The position numbers were made by a program, and so were the translations under genes. 64,000 nt of DNA, from assembly GCF_002159495.1 (NCBI RefSeq), contig NZ_NFIT01000005.1, positions 1-64,000 on the forward strand, in the 5' to 3' direction. Of the stretch, positions 25,501-34,022 are shown piece by piece (position 1 is the first letter of the stretch; every line of letters starts with the position of its first letter). Source of the DNA: Olsenella sp. An293. GTDB lineage: Bacteria; Actinomycetota; Coriobacteriia; Coriobacteriales; Atopobiaceae. The notes beneath the pieces are model-generated. The model had not been told where the DNA came from. It was given only the letters and a program-made list of their open reading frames with translations, and did not search any database.

Positions 25501-26949
25501 ATGGCATTCAACAAGAAGAAGACCAAGATCGTCTGCACGATGGGTCCCGCCGTCGAGGACGAGGAGGTGCTGCGTCAGCTCATCCTGCACGGCATGAACG
25601 TCGCGCGCTTCAACTTCTCCCATGGTAGCCACGAGTACCACCGCAAGAACATCGAGCGGGTCCGCGCCCTCTCCCGCGAGCTCGCCATCCCCGTTGCCAT
25701 CATGCTCGACACCAAGGGCCCCGAGGTCCGCACCGGGCTTCTCGAGGGCGGCAAGAAGGTCACCCTCGAGACCGGCGGCACCTGCGTCATCACCACCGAC
25801 GACGACGTCGTGGGCACCGCCGAGCGCTTCTCGCTCGACTACAAGAACCTCCCGAACGAGGTCGAGGAGGGCACGGTCATCCTCATCGACGACGGCCTCA
25901 TCGGCCTCGAGGTCGTGAGCGTCGAGGGCAACGACATCACCTGCAAGATCAACAACGGCGGCGAGCTCGGCGAGCGCAAGGGCGTCAACTTCCCCAACCT
26001 CAACATCAACCTCCCCTCCGTCACGCCGCAGGACCGCGCGGACATCATGTTTGGCTGCGAGCTCGGCATCGACGCCATCGCCGCCTCCTTCATCCGCGAC
26101 GGCGAGGCCGTTCAGGAGATCCGCAAGATCTGCATCGAGATGGGCACCCCCAACGTCCTCATCTTCCCCAAGATCGAGAGCGCCCTGGGCGTCAAGAACT
26201 TCGACGAGATCCTGCACGCGGCCGACGGCTGCATGGTCGCCCGCGGCGACCTCGGCGTCGAGGTTCCCGCCGCGCAGGTCCCGCACATCCAGAAGACCAT
26301 CATCCGCAAGTGCAACGAGCACTACAAGCCCGTCATCACCGCCACGCAGATGCTCGACTCCATGCAGCGCAACCCGCGCCCCACGCGCGCCGAGATCACC
26401 GACGTCGCCAACGCCGTCTACGACGGCACCGACTGCGTCATGCTCTCCGGCGAGACCGCTGCCGGCAAGTACCCGATCGAGGCCGTCAAGACCATGTCCG
26501 ACATCTGCAAGGAGACCGAGAAGTACCTGCCCGAGCGCAAGGAGTACCACGAGCGCGGCGGCATGCGCAACGTGAGCGGCGCGACCGGCTTCGCGGCGCT
26601 CGAGATGGCCGACCGCGTGGGCGCCAAGTGCATCCTCGCCCCCACCAACTCCGGCCGCTCCGCGCGCCTCATCTCGACCTTCCGCCCGCGGGTGCCGCTG
26701 TTCGCCACCTCCCCCAACGAGCAGACCATCCGTCGCACCTGCTTCTACTGGGGCGTCTACGCGTACCGCACCACCGAGCAGGGGTCACTCTCCAGCACGC
26801 TCTACAACGCGCTGACCACCGCCAAGCTCAACAACCTCGTCGACACCGGTGACATCGTGGTCATCACCGCCGGCGACCCGCAGACCTCGCCGCGCATGGG
26901 CGACTACACCACCTCCACCAACATGGCGATGGTGGCCCAGGTGCAGTAG
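25501..26949 (+). CDS. pyk: pyruvate kinase
   Basis: A 482-residue glycolytic enzyme that makes ATP and pyruvate from phosphoenolpyruvate. The N-terminal KKTKIVCTMGPAV, the substrate and metal site IFPKIESALGV and VARGDLGVEVP, and TQMLDSM are all standard. The length includes the C-terminal allosteric domain. GAAAGGGC lies about 8 nt before the ATG. It is followed by a large terminator hairpin. Confidence 0.95.
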   Translation: MAFNKKKTKIVCTMGPAVEDEEVLRQLILHGMNVARFNFSHGSHEYHRKNIERVRALSRELAIPVAIMLDTKGPEVRTGLLEGGKKVTLETGGTCVITTDDDVVGTAERFSLDYKNLPNEVEEGTVILIDDGLIGLEVVSVEGNDITCKINNGGELGERKGVNFPNLNINLPSVTPQDRADIMFGCELGIDAIAASFIRDGEAVQEIRKICIEMGTPNVLIFPKIESALGVKNFDEILHAADGCMVARGDLGVEVPAAQVPHIQKTIIRKCNEHYKPVITATQMLDSMQRNPRPTRAEITDVANAVYDGTDCVMLSGETAAGKYPIEAVKTMSDICKETEKYLPERKEYHERGGMRNVSGATGFAALEMADRVGAKCILAPTNSGRSARLISTFRPRVPLFATSPNEQTIRRTCFYWGVYAYRTTEQGSLSSTLYNALTTAKLNNLVDTGDIVVITAGDPQTSPRMGDYTTSTNMAMVAQVQ

Positions 26950-26974
26950 GCGGGCCATTTCTCCCGCAACGGCT

Positions 26975-27042
26975 GAGGCCCCGGGAAGTTCCCTCCAGGC
27001 GTGCTCTTCGAGAAACGCCTTTCGGGAACTTCCCGGGGCCTC
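26975..27042. terminator. bidirectional terminator between pyk and GH13 gene
   Basis: A perfect 19-bp stem (GAGGCCCCGGGAAGTTCCC and its complement) encloses a 30-nt loop that itself holds a 6-bp hairpin (AGGCGT/ACGCCT). TCTTGCT follows on the plus strand. It separates two convergent genes. Confidence 0.8.
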
Positions 27043-27088
27043 TTGCTGTCGACGAGTCCCTTACCGCAGGGTTTGGTTGGGACGCCCC

Positions 27089-28438
27089 CTACCGCTCGCA
27101 GCGCCAGTAGTACGCCGAGTAGGGCTTGAGCTCGGAGCCGCCGCCGAAGTCGTGCTCCTCGCCGGTGATGAGGTCGACCGCGCGGCCGCATTGGGCGTCG
27201 AAGTGCACCGTCGCCGGCTCGCCGCTCGCGTTGATCGCCACGATCACGCGCTCGTAGGTCCCGTGCTCGCCGCCTGCGTAGGTACGCTGGAACACCAGCT
27301 GCTGGGGCTGGCACTGGAGCTGCGCGTAGTCGCCCCAGACAAGGGCCGTCGAGTCCTCGCGGGCGCGCGCGATCGCCGCGACCCAGTCAGTGAGCGCGCC
27401 CCACTCGGGCGCGTCGAGCGCCGGTCGCAGCTCGTGGTCGCCGGGAAGCTGCTCGCCCTCGATCCCCCACTCGGAGCCGTAGTAGACGGCCGGCACGCCG
27501 CTCATCGCAAAGAGCAGGCCGTAGAGCGGGACCAGCTGGTTCTTGTCGGTGAGCTTGGTGGCGATGCGCGGCACGTCGTGGTTGTCCACGAAGTCGAGCA
27601 TGTGGCGGCCGGTGTAGAGGTCCCACGGCTGGCTGCCGCTCTGGCGCTCCAGCGCGTAGGCGATCTCGTGCATGTTGGCGGCGTTCATCGACGACCAGAG
27701 GCCCTTGTAGGCCTCGTAGTTGGTGACCGAGTCGCAGAGGTCGTCGCCCATCCACTGGTTGTAGTCGCCGAACATGGTCTCGCCCACCAGCGGGAACTTC
27801 TCGCCGCGCTCGCTGCCGATCTGGTTGGCGAGGTTGCGCAGGAAGCGCAGGAACCCCTGGTCAAGGCAGTAGGCCACGTCCAGGCGCAGGCCGTCGATGT
27901 CAAACTCGCGCACCCAGCCGCGGATGACGTCCGCCAGGTAGTCGTTGAGCTCGCCGTTCCAGTGGTTGAGCTTCACGAGGTTCTGGGCACCCTCCCAGCA
28001 GCTGTAGGAGAGACCGTCGTTGAAGCAGTTGTTGCCGTTGAAGTCGATCTCGAACCAGCCGGCATAGGGGCTCTCGCCGCGGCGGGCGAGCACGTCCTGG
28101 AACGCCCAGAAGCCGCGCCCCACGTGGTTGAACACGCCGTCCAGCAGAACCTTGATGCCGGCATCGTGACAGGCGTCCACCACGCGGCGCAGGTCCTCGC
28201 CCGTGCCCAGGCGGCAGTCGACCTTGGTGTAGTCGCGCGTGTCATAGCCGTGCGCATCGGACTCGAAGACGGGGTTGAGCAGCAGGCACGTGACGCCGAG
28301 CCGGGCCATGTGGTCGATCCAGCCGTTGTCAATAAGCTGCAGGATGCGGTGCTCGAGAACGCCGTCGTTCTCATGCGGGGCGCCGGTGAGGCCCAGCGGA
28401 TACACCTGATAGACAAAGGACGGCTCGTACCAACTCAT
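27089..28438 (-). CDS. GH13 alpha-amylase family enzyme
   Basis: A 449-residue cytoplasmic glycoside hydrolase. The four GH13 regions are visible: LDGVFNHVG, GLRLDVAYC with the nucleophile aspartate, LVGETMFG with the acid/base glutamate, and FVDNHD. A C-terminal beta domain follows. There is no signal peptide and no N-terminal CBM34, so it is shorter than most cyclomaltodextrinases/neopullulanases; it probably trims imported maltodextrins (inference). GAGAGGAG precedes the ATG. Confidence 0.85.
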   Translation of the reverse strand: MSWYEPSFVYQVYPLGLTGAPHENDGVLEHRILQLIDNGWIDHMARLGVTCLLLNPVFESDAHGYDTRDYTKVDCRLGTGEDLRRVVDACHDAGIKVLLDGVFNHVGRGFWAFQDVLARRGESPYAGWFEIDFNGNNCFNDGLSYSCWEGAQNLVKLNHWNGELNDYLADVIRGWVREFDIDGLRLDVAYCLDQGFLRFLRNLANQIGSERGEKFPLVGETMFGDYNQWMGDDLCDSVTNYEAYKGLWSSMNAANMHEIAYALERQSGSQPWDLYTGRHMLDFVDNHDVPRIATKLTDKNQLVPLYGLLFAMSGVPAVYYGSEWGIEGEQLPGDHELRPALDAPEWGALTDWVAAIARAREDSTALVWGDYAQLQCQPQQLVFQRTYAGGEHGTYERVIVAINASGEPATVHFDAQCGRAVDLITGEEHDFGGGSELKPYSAYYWRCER

Positions 28439-28534
28439 GCGGGAGCTCCTCTCAAAGACAGCGGACCTCCAACATTCTAGCCGCCTCCCGCTCGCCTATT
28501 TTTGCGGTGGGTCAGCGGCAGACGGCCGCGTGGC

Positions 28535-28675
28535 AGGGTATGTACACCGCCTCTTGAGGGTATGTACACCCGCCGGTTTTGGGTTGGTTGCAAACGCGCA
28601 GGTAGATAAGCTGGCGAGAAGAACGGGTGGCTCGGAGGGGTGTACATACCCTCAGGCGGGGGTGCACACACCCTC
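28535..28675. repeat. 141-bp intergenic repeat, copy A
   Basis: The left end has two direct copies of GGGTATGTACACC (28536-28548 and 28558-28570); the right end has inverted copies GGTGTACATACCC and a decayed GGTGCACACACCC. The core reads in reverse orientation relative to copies B (59467) and C (63710) and shares TTCTTCTCG and ATCTACCTG blocks with B. It occupies most of the 322-nt gap between nagA and the GH13 gene; the flanks hold nothing else I can name. Confidence 0.85.
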
Positions 28676-28760
28676 GCGCTGCGGCCGCGAAGGACGCGCG
28701 GCAGGAAAAGGGCGGCCCCAGCGGGACCGCCCTCGGGAAAGGGGACGCCGGAAGCGAGCG

Positions 28761-29921
28761 TCAGCGCTCGTAGACGGTGCGGCCGCCCACGATCGTGCGG
28801 ACCACGTCGTAGGCATCGTCCATGAGCACGAGGTCGGCGCGGGCGCCCACGGCGATACGGCCGCGGTCGGCCCAGCCGAAGAGGCGCGCCGGGTTCTCGG
28901 AGAGCGGCTTGGCGGCCAGCTCCACCGGGGCGCCCGTGAACTTCATGAAGTTGCGCAGCGCGGTGGCCTGCGTGAGCGTGGAGCCGGCACGAACCCCCGT
29001 GGTGGCGAGCTTGGCGTCGCCGTCCTCGACCACCACGTCGTTGACGCCGAGCTTGTAGTTGCCGTCGGGCAGGCCAGCGGCCATGATCGAGTCCGTGATG
29101 CCCAAGATCTTGTCCCAGCCCTTGACTTTGACGTAGAGGCGCACCGTGCCCGGGACGAGGTGACGGCCGTCGCAGATCGTCTCCGCGTAGAGGTCGCTCT
29201 CGAGCGCCACGCCAAAGATCGCGGGCTCGTGCTGGTGGAAGAGGCGCATCGCGTTGCCCACGTGCGTGGCGGACTTGGCGCCCGCGTTCACGCACGCCCA
29301 GGAGAGGTCGTAGCCAGCGCCGCTGTGGCCGATGGCGGAGGTGATGCCCAGGGCCTCGAGCTGCGGGATGAGCTCGGGCACGCCGGGGACCTCAGGCGCG
29401 AGCGTGGTATAGAGGATGTGCCCGCCCGCGGCCTCCTGGTACCGGCGGAAGAGGTCGACGGACGCCTCGTGCATGAGCAGGTGCTCGGGCATGGCGCCCT
29501 TGTACTCGCTCGAGAGGCACGGCCCCTCCAGGTGGATGCCGAGAAGCGCGGCGCCGTCGTAGGGGCCGCCCTCGATGACCTGGCGCGCCTGCTCGATGCA
29601 CCAGAGCGTCTGCTCCGGCGTGTCCGTGAGGATGGAGCAGAGCCAGCCCGTGGTGCCCTGGGAGGCGAAGAAGCGACCGATGGTGCGCAGGCCCTCGACA
29701 TCGGCGGCGTTCACGTCGAAGCCGGCGGCGCCGTGGGTGTGCACGTCGATGAAGCCGGGCAGGGCGAGAAGCCCGCTCGCGTCGATGACCGGCAGGCCCT
29801 TCTCGTTGTCATAGGCCGAGGAGAGGCCCGTGACGACGCCGTCCTCGACGGTGACGTTCAGGCGCGCGAGCTCGCCCTTGGACAGGACGCGCGCACCCGT
29901 GATGTAGCAGCTGGAAAGCAT
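28761..29921 (-). CDS. nagA: N-acetylglucosamine-6-phosphate deacetylase
   Basis: A 386-residue amidohydrolase that removes acetate from GlcNAc-6-phosphate. Metal and catalytic residues are in FIDVHTHGAAGFD, IHLEGPCLS, IGHSGAGYD, THVGNAM and GITDS. The start at 29921 has GGGAGG eight bases before the ATG; upstream in-frame sequence is the antisense-like shadow of the next gene. It follows the nagB-like gene by 11 nt and forms an operon with it. Confidence 0.9.
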   Translation of the reverse strand: MLSSCYITGARVLSKGELARLNVTVEDGVVTGLSSAYDNEKGLPVIDASGLLALPGFIDVHTHGAAGFDVNAADVEGLRTIGRFFASQGTTGWLCSILTDTPEQTLWCIEQARQVIEGGPYDGAALLGIHLEGPCLSSEYKGAMPEHLLMHEASVDLFRRYQEAAGGHILYTTLAPEVPGVPELIPQLEALGITSAIGHSGAGYDLSWACVNAGAKSATHVGNAMRLFHQHEPAIFGVALESDLYAETICDGRHLVPGTVRLYVKVKGWDKILGITDSIMAAGLPDGNYKLGVNDVVVEDGDAKLATTGVRAGSTLTQATALRNFMKFTGAPVELAAKPLSENPARLFGWADRGRIAVGARADLVLMDDAYDVVRTIVGGRTVYER

Positions 29922-29932
29922 GGGGCGCCTCC

Positions 29933-30748
29933 CTAGTAGGCCTGCTGGCGGGCGACGTCGTTGACGTAGATCTTGGCGTCGGGATGGCTCTGGAGCAGCG
30001 TCGCCGGGAAGGCGGCGGTGGGCTCGCCGTAGGCCGCGCGGCGCACGACGCCGCGGTGCCAGTCGCGGAAGACGCCGAGGCGCACCTTGCGGGCGCCCAG
30101 GATCTCGCGCATGCCGATGGTCACGCAGCGGTGCGGCATGTCCTCGAGGGCGCCGCCGAGGTCGCCCACGCAGTTGGTGGCACGGGTCTCGGGGTGGATG
30201 TCGAGGGTGCGGGTCTCGAGCGCGGCAAACTCCTCGCAGGTGAGCTCGGGCTGCGGCTCGTTGAAGGCGAGGTGCCCCGTGATGCCGATGCCGCCGAAGG
30301 CGATGTCCACGCCGCCGAGCTCGTCGATCACGCGACCGATGTGGCCAAGATCGTGCGGGTCGGGGAAGACGCGCTGCTCCTCGGGCATCACGAGCTCGGG
30401 GTCGATCTTGTCGTAGACGGTTTTGGCCATGAAGCCGCGGAAGGAGAGCGGGTCGTCGGCGCTGATCCACTCGTCGTTGTCGTCCAGATACTCGTCCATG
30501 TTGATGAACCAGCAGTCCTTGAGGGAGATGCGCTGGTCGTTGACCATCTTCACGAAGTAGGGATAGTGGCCGACGGGGCCCACCGGGCAGATGAACACGG
30601 TCTTCTCGCCACGGGCGTTGTGCTCGCGGATGGTGCTCACCATCTCAAGGGCGAGGTCGAAGAAGACCTCGGCGGAGTCACCGGCGCAGACGAGCGGCAC
30701 GCGGGCGCCCTGGCCCAGGTCCTCGGCCGAGATGTGATAGTACTCCAT
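29933..30748 (-). CDS. nagB: glucosamine-6-phosphate deaminase-like protein
   Basis: A 271-residue NagB-family protein expected to convert glucosamine-6-phosphate to fructose-6-phosphate and ammonia. FINMDEYLDD keeps the ring-opening aspartate region. In the second active-site loop E. coli NagB has G-x-G-x-D-G-H-x-A-F-N-E-P; this protein reads GGIGITGHLAFNEP, with threonine in place of the catalytic Asp141, while the His and Glu are kept. The substrate or mechanism may therefore differ. ACAAGGAG precedes the ATG. Confidence 0.75.
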   Translation of the reverse strand: MEYYHISAEDLGQGARVPLVCAGDSAEVFFDLALEMVSTIREHNARGEKTVFICPVGPVGHYPYFVKMVNDQRISLKDCWFINMDEYLDDNDEWISADDPLSFRGFMAKTVYDKIDPELVMPEEQRVFPDPHDLGHIGRVIDELGGVDIAFGGIGITGHLAFNEPQPELTCEEFAALETRTLDIHPETRATNCVGDLGGALEDMPHRCVTIGMREILGARKVRLGVFRDWHRGVVRRAAYGEPTAAFPATLLQSHPDAKIYVNDVARQQAY

Positions 30749-30774
30749 GCTTGCTCCTTGTCTCGCATAAGAGA

Positions 30775-30826
30775 GGCGGCCTCCCCGCGCGGATGGGGAG
30801 GGTCACCCTGCTGCGGAGAGGCCGTC
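30775..30826 (-). terminator. intercistronic hairpin between SBP gene and nagB
   Basis: GGCGGCCTC and GAGGCCGTC pair over about 50 nt, with an inner CTCCCC/GGGGAG stem. It lies in the 126-nt gap between the substrate-binding-protein gene and nagB. It might be a partial terminator that separates expression of the transporter and nag genes; the T-run is only on the opposite strand, so direction is uncertain. Confidence 0.4.
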
Positions 30827-30874
30827 TTTTCGGGGGCGTCGAGCGCCCTCAGAAAACTGCTGTGCGCGCGAGCG

Positions 30875-31975
30875 CTACTTGAGGGTCGTCTCGTAGAGCT
30901 CGTCGGACTCGGTGATGACGTCGGTCAGGACGTAGTCCTCGACGGGCACCTCGGCCTCGATCTGGCCGCCGTCCAGGAAGACCTTCTGCTGGGCCTCGTA
31001 GTAGCCGACGATCGTGTCGGTGTTGCCGATGGCGTCGACGGCGCCCTGCCAGTCGCCCTCGCCCGTGGACTGAAGGAGCGTGTCCTCGGGAACGCCGAGC
31101 TCGGAGGCAAGCAGCTTGGCCACGGCGTCGATGTTCTCGGCGCGATAGACCTTGCCCTTGTCCAGAGCGGCGCCAAAGCGCACGAGGACGTCGTGGTTGG
31201 CCTCGGCGTACTCGGGCAGGACGACGTAGGAGCCGGGGAAGGCGACCTCGTCGGAGTAGTCGGTGTTGGTGCCGAGGACGAGGTAGTCGTCGCCGAGCTG
31301 CTGCTCGAGGGTGACGGTGTTGGGCGACCAGGTGGCGGCGGCGTCGATCTGGCCGGCGATGAGGGCCGTCGTCATGCCGGAGACGTCCATCTCGACGGTG
31401 TTGATGTCGTCGACGGTGAGGCCGGCGTCCTGGAGGACGTACTGGAGGATGATCTCGGAGGAGGTGCCGGAGGCAACGCCCACCGTCTTGCCGGCGAGGT
31501 CGGCGCCGGTCTCGATGCCGTGGGACTTGTTGGCGACGACGCAGTCGGCCTGGGAGAGCTGGTCGAAGGCGAAGATCTTGGCCTGGCCCTGGATGCACAG
31601 GGAGTGCGCGCCGTGGCCGATCTGGGAGATGTCCACGGAGCCGGACTGCATGGCCGTGATCTCGGCGGGGCCGGCCTGGAACTGCTCGGTCTCGACGGTG
31701 ATGCCGACCTCCTCGAAGTAGCCCTGGTCGATGGCCGAGAAGAGCGTGGCGGCGGAGCCCAGGTTGGGCATGAAGGCCACGTGGACGGTGACGGGCTCGT
31801 ACTCGGTGCCGGCCGGCTCCTCGTCGGCGGTGTCGTCGGCGGTGTCGTCAGTCTCGGGCTCCTGGGTGCCGTTGTCGCAGCCGGCGAGCATCATGCCGGA
31901 GCCCACGACGCCGGCGGCGCCGGCGACCTTGAGGAAGGAGCGGCGGCTGAGCTGGTTCATGTCGATCTTCTTCAT
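30875..31975 (-). CDS. ABC transporter substrate-binding lipoprotein (SsuA/TauA/NMT1-like)
   Basis: A 366-residue lipoprotein. The N-terminus has a Tat-like SRRSFLKVAG, a hydrophobic stretch and the lipobox LAGC, then an acidic linker. The body is of the nitrate/sulfonate/taurine type (AFMPNLGSAATLFSAIDQGYFEE). The start at 31975 is backed by GAAAGGA. It follows the ATPase gene by 89 nt. The ligand cannot be read from the sequence. Confidence 0.85.
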   Translation of the reverse strand: MKKIDMNQLSRRSFLKVAGAAGVVGSGMMLAGCDNGTQEPETDDTADDTADEEPAGTEYEPVTVHVAFMPNLGSAATLFSAIDQGYFEEVGITVETEQFQAGPAEITAMQSGSVDISQIGHGAHSLCIQGQAKIFAFDQLSQADCVVANKSHGIETGADLAGKTVGVASGTSSEIILQYVLQDAGLTVDDINTVEMDVSGMTTALIAGQIDAAATWSPNTVTLEQQLGDDYLVLGTNTDYSDEVAFPGSYVVLPEYAEANHDVLVRFGAALDKGKVYRAENIDAVAKLLASELGVPEDTLLQSTGEGDWQGAVDAIGNTDTIVGYYEAQQKVFLDGGQIEAEVPVEDYVLTDVITESDELYETTLK

Positions 31976-32064
31976 ATCGTTTCCTTTCTCGTGGAGGCGA
32001 GTTCTTCTCGCTTCCCTCCCATTTCGGGGACTGGGCCCCGCGTAAAGCCAAAACAAGGTCGGAC

Positions 32065-32856
32065 CTACTTGCGGACGGAGAGGTACTCCTGGTAGACCTG
32101 GCTCCAGATGTGGTTCTTGAGCTCGAGGAAGCGCGGGCTCATCTTGGTCTCCTGCGTGCGGGGATACGGGATGTCGATGTCCACGATCTCCTTCACGCGG
32201 CCCGGGCGCGCATACATGATGATGACGCGCTGGGCGAGGATGATGGCCTCCTCGACGTCGTGGGTGATGAAGAAGCAGGTCTTCTGCTCCTTCTCCCAGG
32301 TCTCGAGCAGCTCGGACTGGAGCTGGGTGCGCGTCTGGGCGTCAAGGGCGCCAAACGGCTCGTCCATGAGAAGGACCTTGGGGTTGACCGCGTAGGCGCG
32401 GGCGATGGCCACGCGCTGCTTCATGCCGCCCGAGAGCTCCTTGGGGTAGGACTGCACGAAGTCCTGCAGCTCGACGAGCTTGATGTACTTGAGCGCGATC
32501 TCCTCGGCCTCCTTGTCGGACTTACCCTGGAGCTTGAGGCCAAACTTGACGTTCTCGAGGACCGTGAGCCACGGGAACAGCGCGTACTGCTGGAAGACGA
32601 TGCCGCGGTCGGGGCCGGGGCCGGTGACCTCCTGGCCGTCAACGAGGACGCGACCCTCGGTGGGCTCCTCGAGGCCGCCGATGATGTTCAGGAGCGTGGA
32701 CTTGCCGCAGCCGGACGGCCCGACGACGCACACGAACTCGTTCTCGTGGATGTCGAAGTTGGCGCCGTTGAGGGCGACCACCTCGCCCTTGCGGGTGTTG
32801 AACTTCTTGACCACGTTCTCGATGTGGACCTTTACTGCTGAATCGTTTCCTGCCAT
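32065..32856 (-). CDS. ABC transporter ATP-binding protein (SsuB/TauB-like)
   Basis: A 263-residue ATPase with Walker A GPSGCGKSTLLN, signature LSGGMKQRVAIARA and Walker B LLMDEPFGALD. It energises the SsuC-like permease encoded just upstream, whose stop lies 25 nt inside this gene. GAGAGGAGG precedes the ATG. Confidence 0.9.
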   Translation of the reverse strand: MAGNDSAVKVHIENVVKKFNTRKGEVVALNGANFDIHENEFVCVVGPSGCGKSTLLNIIGGLEEPTEGRVLVDGQEVTGPGPDRGIVFQQYALFPWLTVLENVKFGLKLQGKSDKEAEEIALKYIKLVELQDFVQSYPKELSGGMKQRVAIARAYAVNPKVLLMDEPFGALDAQTRTQLQSELLETWEKEQKTCFFITHDVEEAIILAQRVIIMYARPGRVKEIVDIDIPYPRTQETKMSPRFLELKNHIWSQVYQEYLSVRK

Positions 32857-33632
32857 CCCGTGAACCTCCTCTCAAGGAACCGGACGATCTTCTCGAAGCA
32901 GATGCCGATGATGCCGAGCATGATGATGCCCAGGAGCACGACGTCCATCTGGTAGTAACCGCTCGCCTGCTGGATCATCATGCCGATGCCCTTGTCGCCG
33001 CCGACGATCTCGGACGCCATGAGCGTGGTGAGCGAGGTGGAAAGGCCCAGGCGCGCCGCGACGAGGATGAACGGGGTGGAGGCGGGGATGGTGACCTTGA
33101 AGAAGATGTCCTTCTGGGTGGCGCCGAGCACGCGCGCCGCCTTGATGAGCGTGACGTCAACGCCCTTGACGCCCTGGTAGATGGTGATGACCATGACCAG
33201 GAACGCCGCGATGAAGATGACCGTGATCTTGGAGGTCTGGCCGATGCCGAGGGCGGCGATGATCAAGAAGACGTACGCCAGCGGCGGGATGTTGCGGATG
33301 AACTGGATCCAGGGCTCCACGACATGGCGGAACGGATCGTACCACGCCATAAGGAAGGCGACCGGAATCGACACCACGAAGGCGATGCCGAAGCCCGTGA
33401 GGACACGGGACACGGAGGCCCAGACGTGCTCCCAGAGCAGGCCGCTCTGGGCACGCTCGATGAAGGCGTTGAGGACCTTCTCGGGTGACGCGAAGACCGC
33501 CGGCCACGTGCCGGAGGCGGCGAGCCACAAAGCTATCGCCAGCGCCAGGGAGATCAGTGCCCAAGCCCAGCTTGGCACCTTACTCCAGATGGGTACTTTC
33601 TTCTCTTTCAATGACGGCCTCCTTCTTTTCAT
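32832..33632 (-). CDS. ABC transporter permease (SsuC/TauC-like)
   Basis: About 266 residues with six hydrophobic segments and a BPD_transp_1 domain; the loop GVKGVDVTLIKAARVLGATQ is the ATPase-contacting EAA-type motif. The start at 33632 (MKRRRPSLKEKK) gives a basic cytoplasmic N-terminus; the longer frame is unsupported. First gene of the permease-ATPase-binding protein operon, divergent from the lacI-type gene. Confidence 0.85.
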   Translation of the reverse strand: MKRRRPSLKEKKVPIWSKVPSWAWALISLALAIALWLAASGTWPAVFASPEKVLNAFIERAQSGLLWEHVWASVSRVLTGFGIAFVVSIPVAFLMAWYDPFRHVVEPWIQFIRNIPPLAYVFLIIAALGIGQTSKITVIFIAAFLVMVITIYQGVKGVDVTLIKAARVLGATQKDIFFKVTIPASTPFILVAARLGLSTSLTTLMASEIVGGDKGIGMMIQQASGYYQMDVVLLGIIMLGIIGICFEKIVRFLERRFTGWQETIQQ

Positions 33633-33972
33633 CCCGCCGTGCCCCTCCCCTTTTGAGACGCTGATGGAGGCGCGACGAGAGCATCCGGCGAACGCGCGTG
33701 CGACGTGCAAAAGACCACAGAGCCCAGGGGGCGAGAAGAGCCTTGAAGCGCTCAAACCCAATCGTCCGGCACTCAAACGATTAAGTTACTGCACATCTAA
33801 ACACACCGTTTGGAGATTTCCTAGTGTAAAGTTGACGTAAGGTCCGCTGGGGGCCGATTTGGTACCGTTCAGCACTTGTTAACCAGTTGAACTCGATAAA
33901 CGGTCGATTTTGACCCGTGAGCGCGATTCTCCAAGTTCTTCTCAATATGTGGCCTGTGTCATGGTAAACAGG
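33633..33972. promoter_or_regulatory. divergent control region of ABC operon and LacI-type operon
   Basis: Part of a roughly 390-nt gap that is markedly AT-richer than the genes. At 33899-33921 it carries a 23-bp motif, AACGGTCGATTTTG then ACCCGTGAG, found again with two changes at 58130-58152 before the beta-galactosidase operon. No confident -35/-10 pair was found for the ABC operon. Confidence 0.5.
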
Positions 33973-34000
33973 TACTATCTCACTTAATCGAAAAAGTGAG
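33973..34000 (+). promoter_or_regulatory. -10 box and operator of the LacI-type gene
   Basis: TACTAT (33973-33978) fits a -10 box and is followed at once by a 7-bp inverted repeat, CTCACTT and AAGTGAG (33979-34000, 8-nt spacer), which would cover the transcription start. This placement suits autorepression. No good -35 is seen. Confidence 0.5.
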
Positions 34001-34022
34001 TCTAGGAGGATGGGAGGCGGAA

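Noticed and set aside
28535-28675. CRISPR array suspected from repeated GGGTATGTACACC
   Set aside because: Repeats are too few, arranged direct and then inverted with irregular spacing, and no cas genes are present.
33996-34022. Earlier start for the LacI-type regulator at 33996
   Set aside because: It would overlap the candidate operator and lacks a ribosome site; the ATG at 34023 has GGGAGGCGG before it and gives the standard HTH N-terminus.
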